Assembly (NCBI GenBank): GCA_022184915.1
Contig: JAGTJU010000001.1
Location: 310,001-374,000 of the forward strand
Length of the DNA stretch: 64,000 bases
DNA from: Myxococcales bacterium
Lineage (GTDB): Bacteria; Myxococcota_A; Polyangia; Fen-1088
Reading direction: 5' to 3'
Position 1 is the stretch's first letter, and each line of letters begins with the position of its first letter. A program made the translations under genes and the position numbers. Of the stretch, positions 26,277-34,014 are shown piece by piece. Below the pieces are notes generated by a model. It was not told the DNA's origin, made no database searches, and worked only from the letters and a program-made list of their open reading frames with translations.

Positions 26277-28631
26277 TCACTCCCGCTCGAAGGCCCCGAT
26301 GTCGGGCTTCGTGTCGCGCGGGCGATTTGCCCCATCGGTGCGGGGAGCGCCTTCGGGCGTGCCCTTGTCGATGGCGGCCGAGCCGCTGTCGAGTCCGAGG
26401 TTGTCCGGCCAGCTCAGGAACTTGGGATCTCCCACGTCGTTGTTGCGTCGCACGGCGCCCCCGGTCGACTGGTTGAGTTGCGACAGCGTCAGGGCCTGGC
26501 CAGGGGCCCGGTACAAAACCGTGCCGGTGTCTTCGTGAAACAGGTTGAACTCGAAGACCCGGGGCCGGCTCTTGTCGTCACCCTCGGCGAAGAAGGGGCC
26601 TTCGCAGGCGTGGTGGCTGAAGATGTTGTTTCGCACGGTGCCCGCCGTGGCGCCACTTCGTCCCTCCGCCGTTTGCCACACGGCCGTGACGCCCTGGCAC
26701 TCGTCCGCGCCCAGAGAGACGTCGAGGGTGTTGGAGTGCAGGTCCGGTGCGTGCTGGCGCGCGCCCACCGTGACCACCACGGCGTTGGCAGTTTCGGTGT
26801 GCTCGTCGTCCTTCGGGCAGTGGCTCCCGAAGATCACGTTGTTTTCGACGCGCGCCTGGCTGTCGTCGGCGGCCAGCCCCACCGCCCGTTTGCCGCAGCC
26901 GCCGTGAATCCGATTGCGCTCGAGCCGTGTGGGCCCCCCTGCGAGGACCACCCCGTAGCTTTGCGCGCCCCTGCCTCCCTCGATGAGGGCGTTGCCCGCC
27001 ACCAGGGCGCAGGCTCCGTCTTCGCACACCACGCCGGCCGAGCCGAGCGTCTCGGATACCTGGCTGCCCCGAATTTCGGCGTTGTCGAGCACCTGGCAGA
27101 GGCTGCGCGCCTCACCATCGGCGCCACAAAGCACGCCGAAGCCGCTGTGCGCTTTGCCTCCCGTCACGCCCACGAAGCCATTCGCGGCAAAGCGGGGATG
27201 GCAGGCCCCCCGCGCCAGGATGCCGACCACGGTGGCCTGCTCGGCCCCGGGGGCGGCGCTGACATGCGGGTTGGAAACCACCCACGGGGTCTCCTCGTTG
27301 CAGGACTCGAAGAGCAGGCCCGCGCTCAGGGTGCGCCCGTCTTCGGATTTCACGAAATTGCCCGCAAGCACCGCATCGGGTGAGGGGCCGACCAGCCGCA
27401 GCCCGGCGGCTTGATCCGCCGGCCCAGCGCAGAGGGCATTGTTGGTCACGCGCGCGGCCGCGGCCCCGATGAGCTCCACGGCGAAGGCGCGAGCCCCGGC
27501 GCTGGCGCGGGAGGCACCCCAGATCCCGGCTCCGGCCGTGCAGGCCGCCCGGCAGCGCCCCTTGTCGTCGAAGGAGGCGCAGTTGTCGACGAGCTGCACC
27601 GTCGCGTTCGCTACCCTGACGCCCACGGCCAGCTGCTGCGCCTCGCCGCCTACCACCTGGCTGCGCGTGATGAGTGCCTCGGCGCCGTTTTTGACCTCGA
27701 TGCCCACCGCCTCGTCGAGTTTGTTCCCGCCGGCGATCGCCACGTGGGAGACGACCGCCCCCTTGGCTCCGTCGACCGTGATGGCGACGCCGCGTCGTCC
27801 CGGCGCGGCTTGCGCCAGGCGAAAGCCTGAAAACACGGTGGTGGACTTCACGGACGGGGGGAAGCTGATGCCCTCGACGCTCCTCAGCACCAGCGTGGGC
27901 GCGTTGATCGGTACGGGCGCATCGGCGCTGGGCGGGCACAGTGTCCAGGTGGTCGATTCGAAGCCGCCCACCACCGAAATGCCGTCTCTCAGCAGGAGGG
28001 ACTTGCCCTCACCGGCAACGAAGTCCGTGGGCTCGTCTTTGGGGGGCACACAGGTGAGGCTGGCTGCCACGCAGACCTGGCGCGGGCGCGCGGGGTCGGC
28101 GGCGGCCCAGTCGATCGCCACCTGGAGTGTACGGAAGGGAAGCGCCCGCGAACCGTCCGCCTTCGCGTCGTTACCGAGCTGGCTCACGTGCACGCACGTC
28201 GAACAGTCTTCGTCGATCGTGCCGTCGCAGTCTTCGTCACCGCCGCCGCAGCCGTCGTCCTTGCGGGGCGCGGGTTTGGGCTCGCAGATCGGGGCGTCAG
28301 CCCGGTCCAGGGTCGTGACGCAGCTGGTGACCGTGTTGGCACAGACGCCCAGGCCGCACGTGAGGCGGATCCTGTCGCCGGGCGGGCACGTCGGCGGGTT
28401 CCCGCCTCCGCTGTCGGGACCCTTCGTGTCGCCGGCGTCATCTGGGGGCGTGGGATTTTCGAGGGGGGCGTCTTTCGCGTCCGCCGCATCCTGCCCTTCG
28501 GCCTCAGGCACGCCCAGGTAGAAAGGGTTGGGCTCGTCGCAGGCCCCCAGAGCGAACAGGACGGCCAGGGCAAGGCCGCACGAGGCCGCCCGACCCGTCT
28601 GGATTGCGATGACAACCTTGCAACCTGCCAT
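26277..28631 (-). CDS. Lipoprotein with parallel beta-helix repeats and calcium-binding-like motif
   Basis: ATG 28631 (MAGCKVVIA...) gives a lipoprotein signal ending LGAC (lipobox). After a low-complexity, Asp/Pro-rich linker and a Cys-rich segment, the DxDxDG-like motif GDEDCDGTIDEDC matches the putative metal-binding motif known from MopE and many myxobacterial surface proteins. Residues ~150-780 contain NN/VV repeats typical of right-handed beta-helices (ARVTNNALCAG, FAANGFVGVTGG, ARVENNVIFGS, TVRNNIFSHH) and end IDKGTPEG...KPDIGAFERE, a common ending of this family. A role as a surface adhesin or glycan-binding protein is plausible but unproven. It is convergent with the PHP gene and divergent from the PEGA gene at 28732. 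Confidence 0.85.
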   Translation of the reverse strand: MAGCKVVIAIQTGRAASCGLALAVLFALGACDEPNPFYLGVPEAEGQDAADAKDAPLENPTPPDDAGDTKGPDSGGGNPPTCPPGDRIRLTCGLGVCANTVTSCVTTLDRADAPICEPKPAPRKDDGCGGGDEDCDGTIDEDCSTCVHVSQLGNDAKADGSRALPFRTLQVAIDWAAADPARPRQVCVAASLTCVPPKDEPTDFVAGEGKSLLLRDGISVVGGFESTTWTLCPPSADAPVPINAPTLVLRSVEGISFPPSVKSTTVFSGFRLAQAAPGRRGVAITVDGAKGAVVSHVAIAGGNKLDEAVGIEVKNGAEALITRSQVVGGEAQQLAVGVRVANATVQLVDNCASFDDKGRCRAACTAGAGIWGASRASAGARAFAVELIGAAAARVTNNALCAGPADQAAGLRLVGPSPDAVLAGNFVKSEDGRTLSAGLLFESCNEETPWVVSNPHVSAAPGAEQATVVGILARGACHPRFAANGFVGVTGGKAHSGFGVLCGADGEARSLCQVLDNAEIRGSQVSETLGSAGVVCEDGACALVAGNALIEGGRGAQSYGVVLAGGPTRLERNRIHGGCGKRAVGLAADDSQARVENNVIFGSHCPKDDEHTETANAVVVTVGARQHAPDLHSNTLDVSLGADECQGVTAVWQTAEGRSGATAGTVRNNIFSHHACEGPFFAEGDDKSRPRVFEFNLFHEDTGTVLYRAPGQALTLSQLNQSTGGAVRRNNDVGDPKFLSWPDNLGLDSGSAAIDKGTPEGAPRTDGANRPRDTKPDIGAFERE

Positions 28632-28731
28632 GAGGGCCCCCATCAAAGCCGGAGATCCCACAGTTTATCACCGGCGCCCCACGCGGGACCAGCGCTTCGA
28701 TTCGGCCCCCCTTTCGGTGTACCATCTTTTC

Positions 28732-29826
28732 ATGCTGAAGGAGGCGGACCCGGCCCGCAGGAAGGTGCTGCCGGCGACCGGCTCGTGGCGTTCCCTGGGG
28801 CGCGCCAGGACCGTTACGCACGCCGCCCTCGGCTGCCTGGCTTGGGTCTCGTGCCTGGGGGCTTCCGCGTCCGGGCATGCGGCGGCGGCCTCGTCCACGG
28901 TGCAGCGGGTGGCCGTCGTCCGCGTGACACACGAGGGCGCCATCCCTCCCGGCGCCCAGCAGGCCTTCGCCGACCACCTGGTGGAGGGGCTCGCCGTAGC
29001 CGAATTCCAGGTTATCTCCGGTCCTACCGTCGCGCGGCGCCTCGAGGCCAAGCACCTCACCTGCAACGACAGCGACTGTTACCCCAAGCTCGCCTCCACT
29101 TTGGACGTCGGCTATTTGGTGGTGGGGCACGTCGCGGAGTCCAACAAGACCTACGACATCACGCTCGAAATCATCAACGGCCGCACGGGCGCCACGATCG
29201 GCCGGCGGCGCGAGCGTTGCGAGACCTGCGGCATGACCGAGGCGGCCGAGAAGGTGGGGCTTGCCGCTTCGGCACTCCGCAGCCGGCTCGAAGCTTTGGC
29301 GCGGACGCCGGCGCGCGTGGTGGTGCGCAGCCGTCCCGGGGGCGCGGAGGCTTCCATCGATGGTCAACCGGTAGGGCGAACTCCCATCGACCTCGAGCTG
29401 ACGGGAGGGCAGCACCACCTGGCGCTACGGCTGCGCGGTTACCATGACGTCGCCCGCACGTTCACGGTGGTCAGCGGGGTGGACGAGGCGCTCGAGCTCG
29501 AAATGCTACGCCCGCCGAGCACGTTTCCCTACCGCTTGGTCGGGTGGCTGGCCCTGGCGGGCGGAGCCGCCTTGGTGGGCGGCGGGGCCTACGCCGCCGC
29601 GATCGACGGCAGCGAGCTCGCCTGTGCGGAGGAAGTCAAGGACGTACGAGGGCGCTGCCCACGTCTGCGCGACACCGACGCGCTCGCGGCGACGCTGGTG
29701 GGTGTGGGGGCGGCCTCGATGGCCCTTGGGGGCGTGGCTGTGTGGGTGGCCACGCAGCAGAGCCGGACCGACGGGGACAGCCCTTCGGTCAGCCTGGTGG
29801 GTCTCCGGGTTTCGGGTCGGTTCTGA
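28732..29826 (+). CDS. PEGA-domain membrane protein
   Basis: ATG 28732 begins the protein MLKEADPARRK; a hydrophobic stretch (~residues 26-50) is a signal or anchor. A region like the TolB/FlgO amino-terminal type follows (VAVVRVTHEGAIPPGAQQAF, LDVGYLVVGHVAES) with conserved Cys pairs (CNDSDC, CETCG). A PEGA domain lies at ~208-270 (VVVRSRPGGAEASIDGQPVG, HHLALRLRGYHDV), and two hydrophobic segments lie at the C-terminus (VGWLALAGGAALVGGGAYAA, LVGVGAASMALGGVAVWVA). This layout of N-terminal sensor-like domain plus PEGA plus C-terminal helices is frequent in myxobacteria. The function is unknown. It converges with the kinase at 29833, six bases away. Confidence 0.8.
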   Translation: MLKEADPARRKVLPATGSWRSLGRARTVTHAALGCLAWVSCLGASASGHAAAASSTVQRVAVVRVTHEGAIPPGAQQAFADHLVEGLAVAEFQVISGPTVARRLEAKHLTCNDSDCYPKLASTLDVGYLVVGHVAESNKTYDITLEIINGRTGATIGRRRERCETCGMTEAAEKVGLAASALRSRLEALARTPARVVVRSRPGGAEASIDGQPVGRTPIDLELTGGQHHLALRLRGYHDVARTFTVVSGVDEALELEMLRPPSTFPYRLVGWLALAGGAALVGGGAYAAAIDGSELACAEEVKDVRGRCPRLRDTDALAATLVGVGAASMALGGVAVWVATQQSRTDGDSPSVSLVGLRVSGRF

Positions 29827-29832
29827 GGCTCT

Positions 29833-32076
29833 TCAGGGGCCAAGCCGGGCCTTGACGCGTTCGATGCGGGCGGCCACCTGGGGAGTCTTCGGTCCCAGGA
29901 GCTTTTCGGCCGTTTGGTAGGCGTTCAGCGCTTCCGAAAAGCGCAACAGCCTGAAGTAGGCGTCGCCCAACACCAGGTGCCCACCGGCGGCTTTCGGCGC
30001 AAGCCGCGTCGCGCGGCGGGCGAAGTCGAGGGCCTCGACGTAGCGGGCCCGCTCGAACGCCACCTGCGCCATGCCGCCCACGGCGGCCCCGTCGAGAGGA
30101 TCGGCCCTGACCGCCTGACTGAAGGCGGTTTCGGCGTCAGCCAGATCCCCCCGCGCCATGGCGGCGCGACCCCTACGGACGGCCGCGGCCGCGGCCTTCG
30201 GGTTGCGCGGCACATGGCGCGTATCTTCGGCGGGCTCTCCCGGTTTGGTTCCCCGCGTCGTGGGTGCCTTGGCCTCGCGAGGCGCGGGCGGCTCGGGCGG
30301 GGCGGGCGCTTCCGCCGGGGCGGGCGCTTCCGCCACTGCCAAGGGCGCGGCGGACGGAGGCTGGGCGCGGCTTCGCGCTTCCAGGTCTTCGGGATCGAGG
30401 AGCAACACCAGCTGATAGAGCGCGCGGCCCTTGTTGGGGTCGCCGCGGTCCCAGGCTTCGCCGGCGCGCGTCCGCAAGGCGTCCGCCAGCTTGGCCTTGA
30501 CCTGGCCCTCCCCATCGAGCTCCACGGTCTTTTTCAGGGCCAGCCGGGCTTCCGAAAGCCTTTCGTTCTGGGCGGCCAGGAATCCCGCCGCGGCGGCTTC
30601 GCGAAGCTCGTCCCGCGGCGTTGCCGGGGGCGGGGAGGCGGCCGAGCCTTCCCGAGCGGCGCGGGGCGGGCGCCGCCCGAGCGCCTGACGTTCGACCTGC
30701 GTCAGCTCGGCCTTGCGGGCCAGCGCGGGGTCGTCGGGCCGGAACGCCAGGGCGTCTTTGAAGCGCAGGAGGGCGAGGTCGCGGAGCCCCGCGCCAAGGA
30801 GCTCGTCACCCGTGGCGGCCAGGGCCGAAGCGTAGGCACGTCGGAGGCTCTGCGCGCCGGGCGAGGTCCGTCCCAGCGCCTCGGCCTCTCGCTCGGCCCG
30901 TTCGATGAAGTGCAAGGCCGAGTCAGTCTGAGGGCGCACGAAACGCTGCGCACGTCCGGCGCGGTCGGCGCTCTCGAGCAGCTCCGCCACGGATTCCGCC
31001 TCTTCGGTGTCCGTCACGGGTACCCGAACCACCTTCACCACTTGCTCGGGCGCACGCAGCACGCCGAGATAGACCGCGGCCGCCGCCGCGACGAGGGCCG
31101 CCCCGACGGCCGCCACCAGCACCTGCTTGCGGGGCCCGCCGCGGCCCGGCATGCGTTGGGCCAGCTTGCGCCGCCACTCTTCATCCACCGCGGGCAGGGC
31201 CAAGGCGTCGTCCCAGGCGGTCTCGAAGCCGGCCTCGATCTGCGCTTCGCAGAGCAGGGCTTCGACCACCTCCATGCGTTGCGGGCGATCTTCGGGCGCC
31301 TTGGCCAGCATCTGCAGCACCACCTGCTCGAGACGCGCGGGCAGCTCGGGCCTGAGCTCGCGAAGCGCACGGGGTGTGGCGTTCACGTGGCGCTCGAGCA
31401 CCGCCCCCGGGTCCTCACCCCCGAAGGGTACCTGGCCCGTGAGGGTTTCATAGGCGAGCACGCCCAGGCTGTACACGTCGCTGCGGTGGTCGTAGCCCGC
31501 GCCGCGTGCGCGCTCGGGCGCGATGTACTCGGGAGTCCCGGCGATGCGGTCTTCCTTGCCTCCGTGGTCGAGCAAGCCCGCGATGCCGAAGTCGACGACC
31601 TTCACGGCGTCTTGCCGTTTCGCGTCGGCCTGCAGCATGACGTTGTCGGGCTTGACGTCGAGGTGAATGATGCCCTTTTCGTGCGCGGCGCCCAGGGCCT
31701 TGCAGATCTGGCGCAAGATGCCCACGGCGCGTGGGGCGGGCAGGCGGCGCTCGATGTCGAGCAGCTGGGCAAGGGATTGCCCCTCGAGATACTCCATCAC
31801 GAAGTACACCTGCCCGTCGGGCAGCGCGCCAAAGTCCGTGACGTCGCAGATGTAGGGGCTACCGATTTTCGAGGCCGCGCGTGCTTCTTGCCGGAACCGC
31901 TCCACCGCCTCCGGCACCTGTGCGATCTCGGGCAGCAGCGTCTTGAGGGCGACGCGCTTTTCGAGGTCGATGTGAAGGGCGGCGTAGATCGCACCCATCG
32001 CGCCCTCGCCTACGCGAGACAGCACCCGGTAGCGCGTGCCGGGGATGACGTCCCCGGGAGACAGGTGGGCCGACAT
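29833..32076 (-). CDS. Hanks-type Ser/Thr kinase with TM helix and TPR tail
   Basis: The kinase domain occupies residues ~15-275: glycine loop VGEGAMGAIY, Lys in RVALKTLL, Glu in RFRQEARAA, catalytic loop HLDVKPDN, magnesium loop DFGIAG and GTPEYIAPERA. The usual HRD Arg is Leu here, so this is a non-RD-type kinase (see findings). A membrane helix at ~305-325 (VLVAAVGAALVAAAAAVYLG) links it to a ~400-residue outer part with TPR-like repeats (LRFKDALAFRPDDPALARKA, GDLADAETAFSQAVRADP) and a Pro/Ala/Glu-rich stretch. It would sense or assemble at the membrane; substrates are unknown. A terminator-like hairpin at 32170-32201 separates it from the lipoprotein gene upstream. Confidence 0.92.
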   Translation of the reverse strand: MSAHLSPGDVIPGTRYRVLSRVGEGAMGAIYAALHIDLEKRVALKTLLPEIAQVPEAVERFRQEARAASKIGSPYICDVTDFGALPDGQVYFVMEYLEGQSLAQLLDIERRLPAPRAVGILRQICKALGAAHEKGIIHLDVKPDNVMLQADAKRQDAVKVVDFGIAGLLDHGGKEDRIAGTPEYIAPERARGAGYDHRSDVYSLGVLAYETLTGQVPFGGEDPGAVLERHVNATPRALRELRPELPARLEQVVLQMLAKAPEDRPQRMEVVEALLCEAQIEAGFETAWDDALALPAVDEEWRRKLAQRMPGRGGPRKQVLVAAVGAALVAAAAAVYLGVLRAPEQVVKVVRVPVTDTEEAESVAELLESADRAGRAQRFVRPQTDSALHFIERAEREAEALGRTSPGAQSLRRAYASALAATGDELLGAGLRDLALLRFKDALAFRPDDPALARKAELTQVERQALGRRPPRAAREGSAASPPPATPRDELREAAAAGFLAAQNERLSEARLALKKTVELDGEGQVKAKLADALRTRAGEAWDRGDPNKGRALYQLVLLLDPEDLEARSRAQPPSAAPLAVAEAPAPAEAPAPPEPPAPREAKAPTTRGTKPGEPAEDTRHVPRNPKAAAAAVRRGRAAMARGDLADAETAFSQAVRADPLDGAAVGGMAQVAFERARYVEALDFARRATRLAPKAAGGHLVLGDAYFRLLRFSEALNAYQTAEKLLGPKTPQVAARIERVKARLGP

Positions 32077-32169
32077 GCTGGGGACGTTGCCTCCGAGTGA
32101 CTACTGTAACACCCGCCGCTCGCCGGAGGGGGCCCGGCGCCGCAGCCCCGCGGCCACGGGAATAAACGA

Positions 32170-32201
32170 AAAGCCCGCCTCGGCTCTCCGAGACGGGCTT
32201 T
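32170..32201 (-). terminator. Rho-independent terminator of the repeat lipoprotein gene
   Basis: AAAGCCCG (32170-32177) pairs with CGGGCTTT (32194-32201); inner arm CTCGG/CCGAG around the loop CTCT with one mismatch. On the minus strand the stem is followed by a T-rich tail (TTCGTTTATT), a classical intrinsic terminator. It lies 52 bases after the lipoprotein stop at 32253. The sequence is nearly symmetrical, so the plus strand also has a stem and a T-run. Confidence 0.75.
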
Positions 32202-32252
32202 GCATTCCCTTTTGCTGACCGGCTTTGAATGGCTGGCCGGGAACGGGACGCT

Positions 32253-32531
32253 TTAGCTAGCGTCTGCGCCGCTGTCGGCGGTCGCGGCGTCGCCCGTGGC
32301 GGCGTCACCGGTCGCGGCGTCGCCCGTGGCGGCGTCACCCGGCTTAGCGTCGGGGGTTCCACCGCTGCCACCGACGGCGCCGTCTTTCGCGCCCGTGTCA
32401 GTCACGTTGGCGTCTCCCACGGACGCGTCCCCCGGGGTCTCTTCGGTGTCATCGTCGCAGCCCACGAGGGCGAGCGGCATGGTGAGGGCGGCAGCGAGGC
32501 CGAATACTTTCAGAACGTTGCTAAGGCGCAT
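32253..32531 (-). CDS. Small lipoprotein with GDAAT repeats
   Basis: ATG 32531 gives MRLSNVLKVFGLAAALTMPL and the lipobox LVGC at about residues 21-24. The mature part is only ~70 residues, low-complexity and acidic: DDDTEETPGDASVGDAN then repeated GDAAT units. No domain is recognisable. It is plausibly an outer-membrane lipoprotein with a disordered acidic surface chain. The start has the ribosome-binding site AAGGAGACATAGAGAAA, very like the leader of the lipoprotein at 3444. It has its own promoter-like sequence at 32587-32615 and a terminator at 32170-32201, so it is probably monocistronic. Confidence 0.75.
   Translation of the reverse strand: MRLSNVLKVFGLAAALTMPLALVGCDDDTEETPGDASVGDANVTDTGAKDGAVGGSGGTPDAKPGDAATGDAATGDAATGDAATADSGADAS
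32281..32340. repeat. Two 30-bp tandem repeats coding GDAATGDAAT
   Basis: Positions 32281-32310 and 32311-32340 differ only in the last base. Each 30-mer is itself two diverged 15-mers encoding GDAAT. It lies inside the small lipoprotein gene and is in frame, so copy number could vary without frameshift. Confidence 0.85.
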
Positions 32532-32586
32532 TTTCTCTATGTCTCCTTCCGACAAATCAGCAAAAGTCTCGTGAAAAGTCGCCAGG

Positions 32587-32615
32587 AACCTACACGTGGT
32601 TCTGTGCCTTGTCTA
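32587..32615 (-). promoter_or_regulatory. Candidate sigma-70 promoter for the repeat lipoprotein
   Basis: On the minus strand TAGACA (32615-32610) and TAGGTT (32592-32587) are separated by 17 bases and match the -35 and -10 consensus at most positions. It lies 56 bases upstream of the ATG in an AT-rich stretch that stands out against the GC-rich surroundings. The match is by eye, so treat it as a candidate. Confidence 0.4.
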
Positions 32616-32672
32616 GAGTTTTCACGCACCGGGATGCACTTCGGGACGCTTATGTTTCCATGGTTAACGGCC

Positions 32673-33449
32673 CTATAAATCTTTGTAACTACTTGATTTA
32701 CCAGCGTTGCCGAAGACGCGGGCCACGGACACGACCCAAGTTGACCAGGGAACCGCCGCTGCCTCCACCTGCGCTTCGAGGTCCTGGCCTCCCGGGAAGA
32801 GCCGCGCCCCGACCGAAACGAAGCGCTCCGGGGCGAAGGTGATGGGGAGGTCCAGGGCGGCCTCGTGAAACCCGAAAAAGCGCCGCACGAGCGGAAAGCC
32901 GGCCTTGTAAAGCGCCTCCTTGACCGAAAAAGCGAGCCGCGCCTGGCGTTGCCTCTCCTCGGCCTCGCACCCCGCGAGGGCGGCGCGTTCTTCGGGACGC
33001 AAGATGCGCCGCGAGATGTCCACGTGACCCGGCGTCAGGACCTCGACGTCGACGCCCAGGCCCCCGAGGCAGCCCGTGACCGCAGGCGCCACCAGGGCCA
33101 CCGCCACCTGGTCCTTGTGGCTGACCGACCCCCAGAGGTGGGGGGGCAACAGGGGTTCCCCGGCCGCCCCGCGCAGGATGGGGGCGTTACAGGACAGCCC
33201 CGCTTCGGCCAGGGCGGCTCTCAGCGCCAGGCGCCCCCCTGCGAAGGTGCGCGCCCGAGCCGCCGGCAAGTCCGCCAGCAACGCCCGCTCTTCGGGCCAC
33301 AAGCGCTCGGTGACGCCCGCCACGTCGTCTGGGCGACCCCCTTCGGGAAGGTGTACCCCCACACACATGCCAAAGGGCGTCAGCACACGGAGCGTGGGGA
33401 CGTAGGGAGGGAGCACGCCGCGCGAGTCTACGCGACCTGCGGGCCGCAC
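32673..33449 (-). CDS. 4'-phosphopantetheinyl transferase (EntD/Sfp type)
   Basis: This enzyme transfers phosphopantetheine from CoA to carrier-protein domains of fatty-acid, polyketide or peptide synthases. Motifs of the single-chain Sfp/EntD group are present: GSVSHKDQVAVALV, GVDVEVLTPGHV (metal-binding Asp/Glu) and FSVKEALYKAGFP (KEA motif). The 258-residue length fits. No biosynthetic gene cluster lies nearby, so it is probably the general or secondary-metabolism PPTase acting in trans. DoxX lies 15 bases upstream on the same strand. The start at 33449 is not distinguished by an obvious ribosome-binding site. Confidence 0.9.
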   Translation of the reverse strand: MRPAGRVDSRGVLPPYVPTLRVLTPFGMCVGVHLPEGGRPDDVAGVTERLWPEERALLADLPAARARTFAGGRLALRAALAEAGLSCNAPILRGAAGEPLLPPHLWGSVSHKDQVAVALVAPAVTGCLGGLGVDVEVLTPGHVDISRRILRPEERAALAGCEAEERQRQARLAFSVKEALYKAGFPLVRRFFGFHEAALDLPITFAPERFVSVGARLFPGGQDLEAQVEAAAVPWSTWVVSVARVFGNAGKSSSYKDL

Positions 33450-33464
33450 GTTCGAGGGTCACGT

Positions 33465-33959
33465 TCAGGGAATCGGGGGGCTCCCGTCGATGCGGCCTTG
33501 GACCCGGTTATCCACCGAGGGCGCCCCGGCGCCGGCGCCGACGACCATCAGGAGGCCCCCCATCACGCTCAGGTTCTTGAGAAAGTTCACGAGCTGCATC
33601 TGGCGCTCGAGCCCTCCCAGGTTCCAGAAGTCGTGCATGATCAAGGTGACGGGAATCAGATAGAGCACGAGGACCAAAGCGCCCAGCCGGGCAAAGGAAC
33701 CGGTCATCAGGGACAGCCCGCCGGCAAGCTCGGCCACGATGGCCAGGGCCAGGAAAAGTGCGGGCGTGGGAACTCCCTCAACACGCAAGAGCTCGGTCGT
33801 GGCGGCGAACCCGACGACCTTGCTGACACCGCCGAGCACGAAAATGAGCGAGAGGAGAACGCGGCCGAACGCCAGCATCCCCGGCCACGCCACTGCCACG
33901 GTCTGGGGCGCGAGGTCCCGTTGACCCACCAACAACCGATCTTTCCAGATTCGTTCCAT
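33465..33959 (-). CDS. DoxX-family membrane protein
   Basis: This ~164-residue protein has four membrane helices and the DoxX-like LIFVLGGVSKVVGFAATTELL and AELAGGLSLMTGSFARLGAL segments. The start is placed at ATG 33959 (MERIWKD), because the ribosome-binding site AGGAGG at 33966-33971 abuts the first ATG (33965) directly, while its distance to the second ATG is six bases. DoxX proteins are implicated in redox or sulfur chemistry but this subgroup is undefined. It is upstream of the PPTase and downstream of the kinase-ATPase gene on the same strand. Confidence 0.85.
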   Translation of the reverse strand: MERIWKDRLLVGQRDLAPQTVAVAWPGMLAFGRVLLSLIFVLGGVSKVVGFAATTELLRVEGVPTPALFLALAIVAELAGGLSLMTGSFARLGALVLVLYLIPVTLIMHDFWNLGGLERQMQLVNFLKNLSVMGGLLMVVGAGAGAPSVDNRVQGRIDGSPPIP

Positions 33960-34014
33960 GCCCATCCTCCTGGGGCACAGGGTGCAACCCGGGTGCCACC
34001 CGTAAGGAGGGCGG

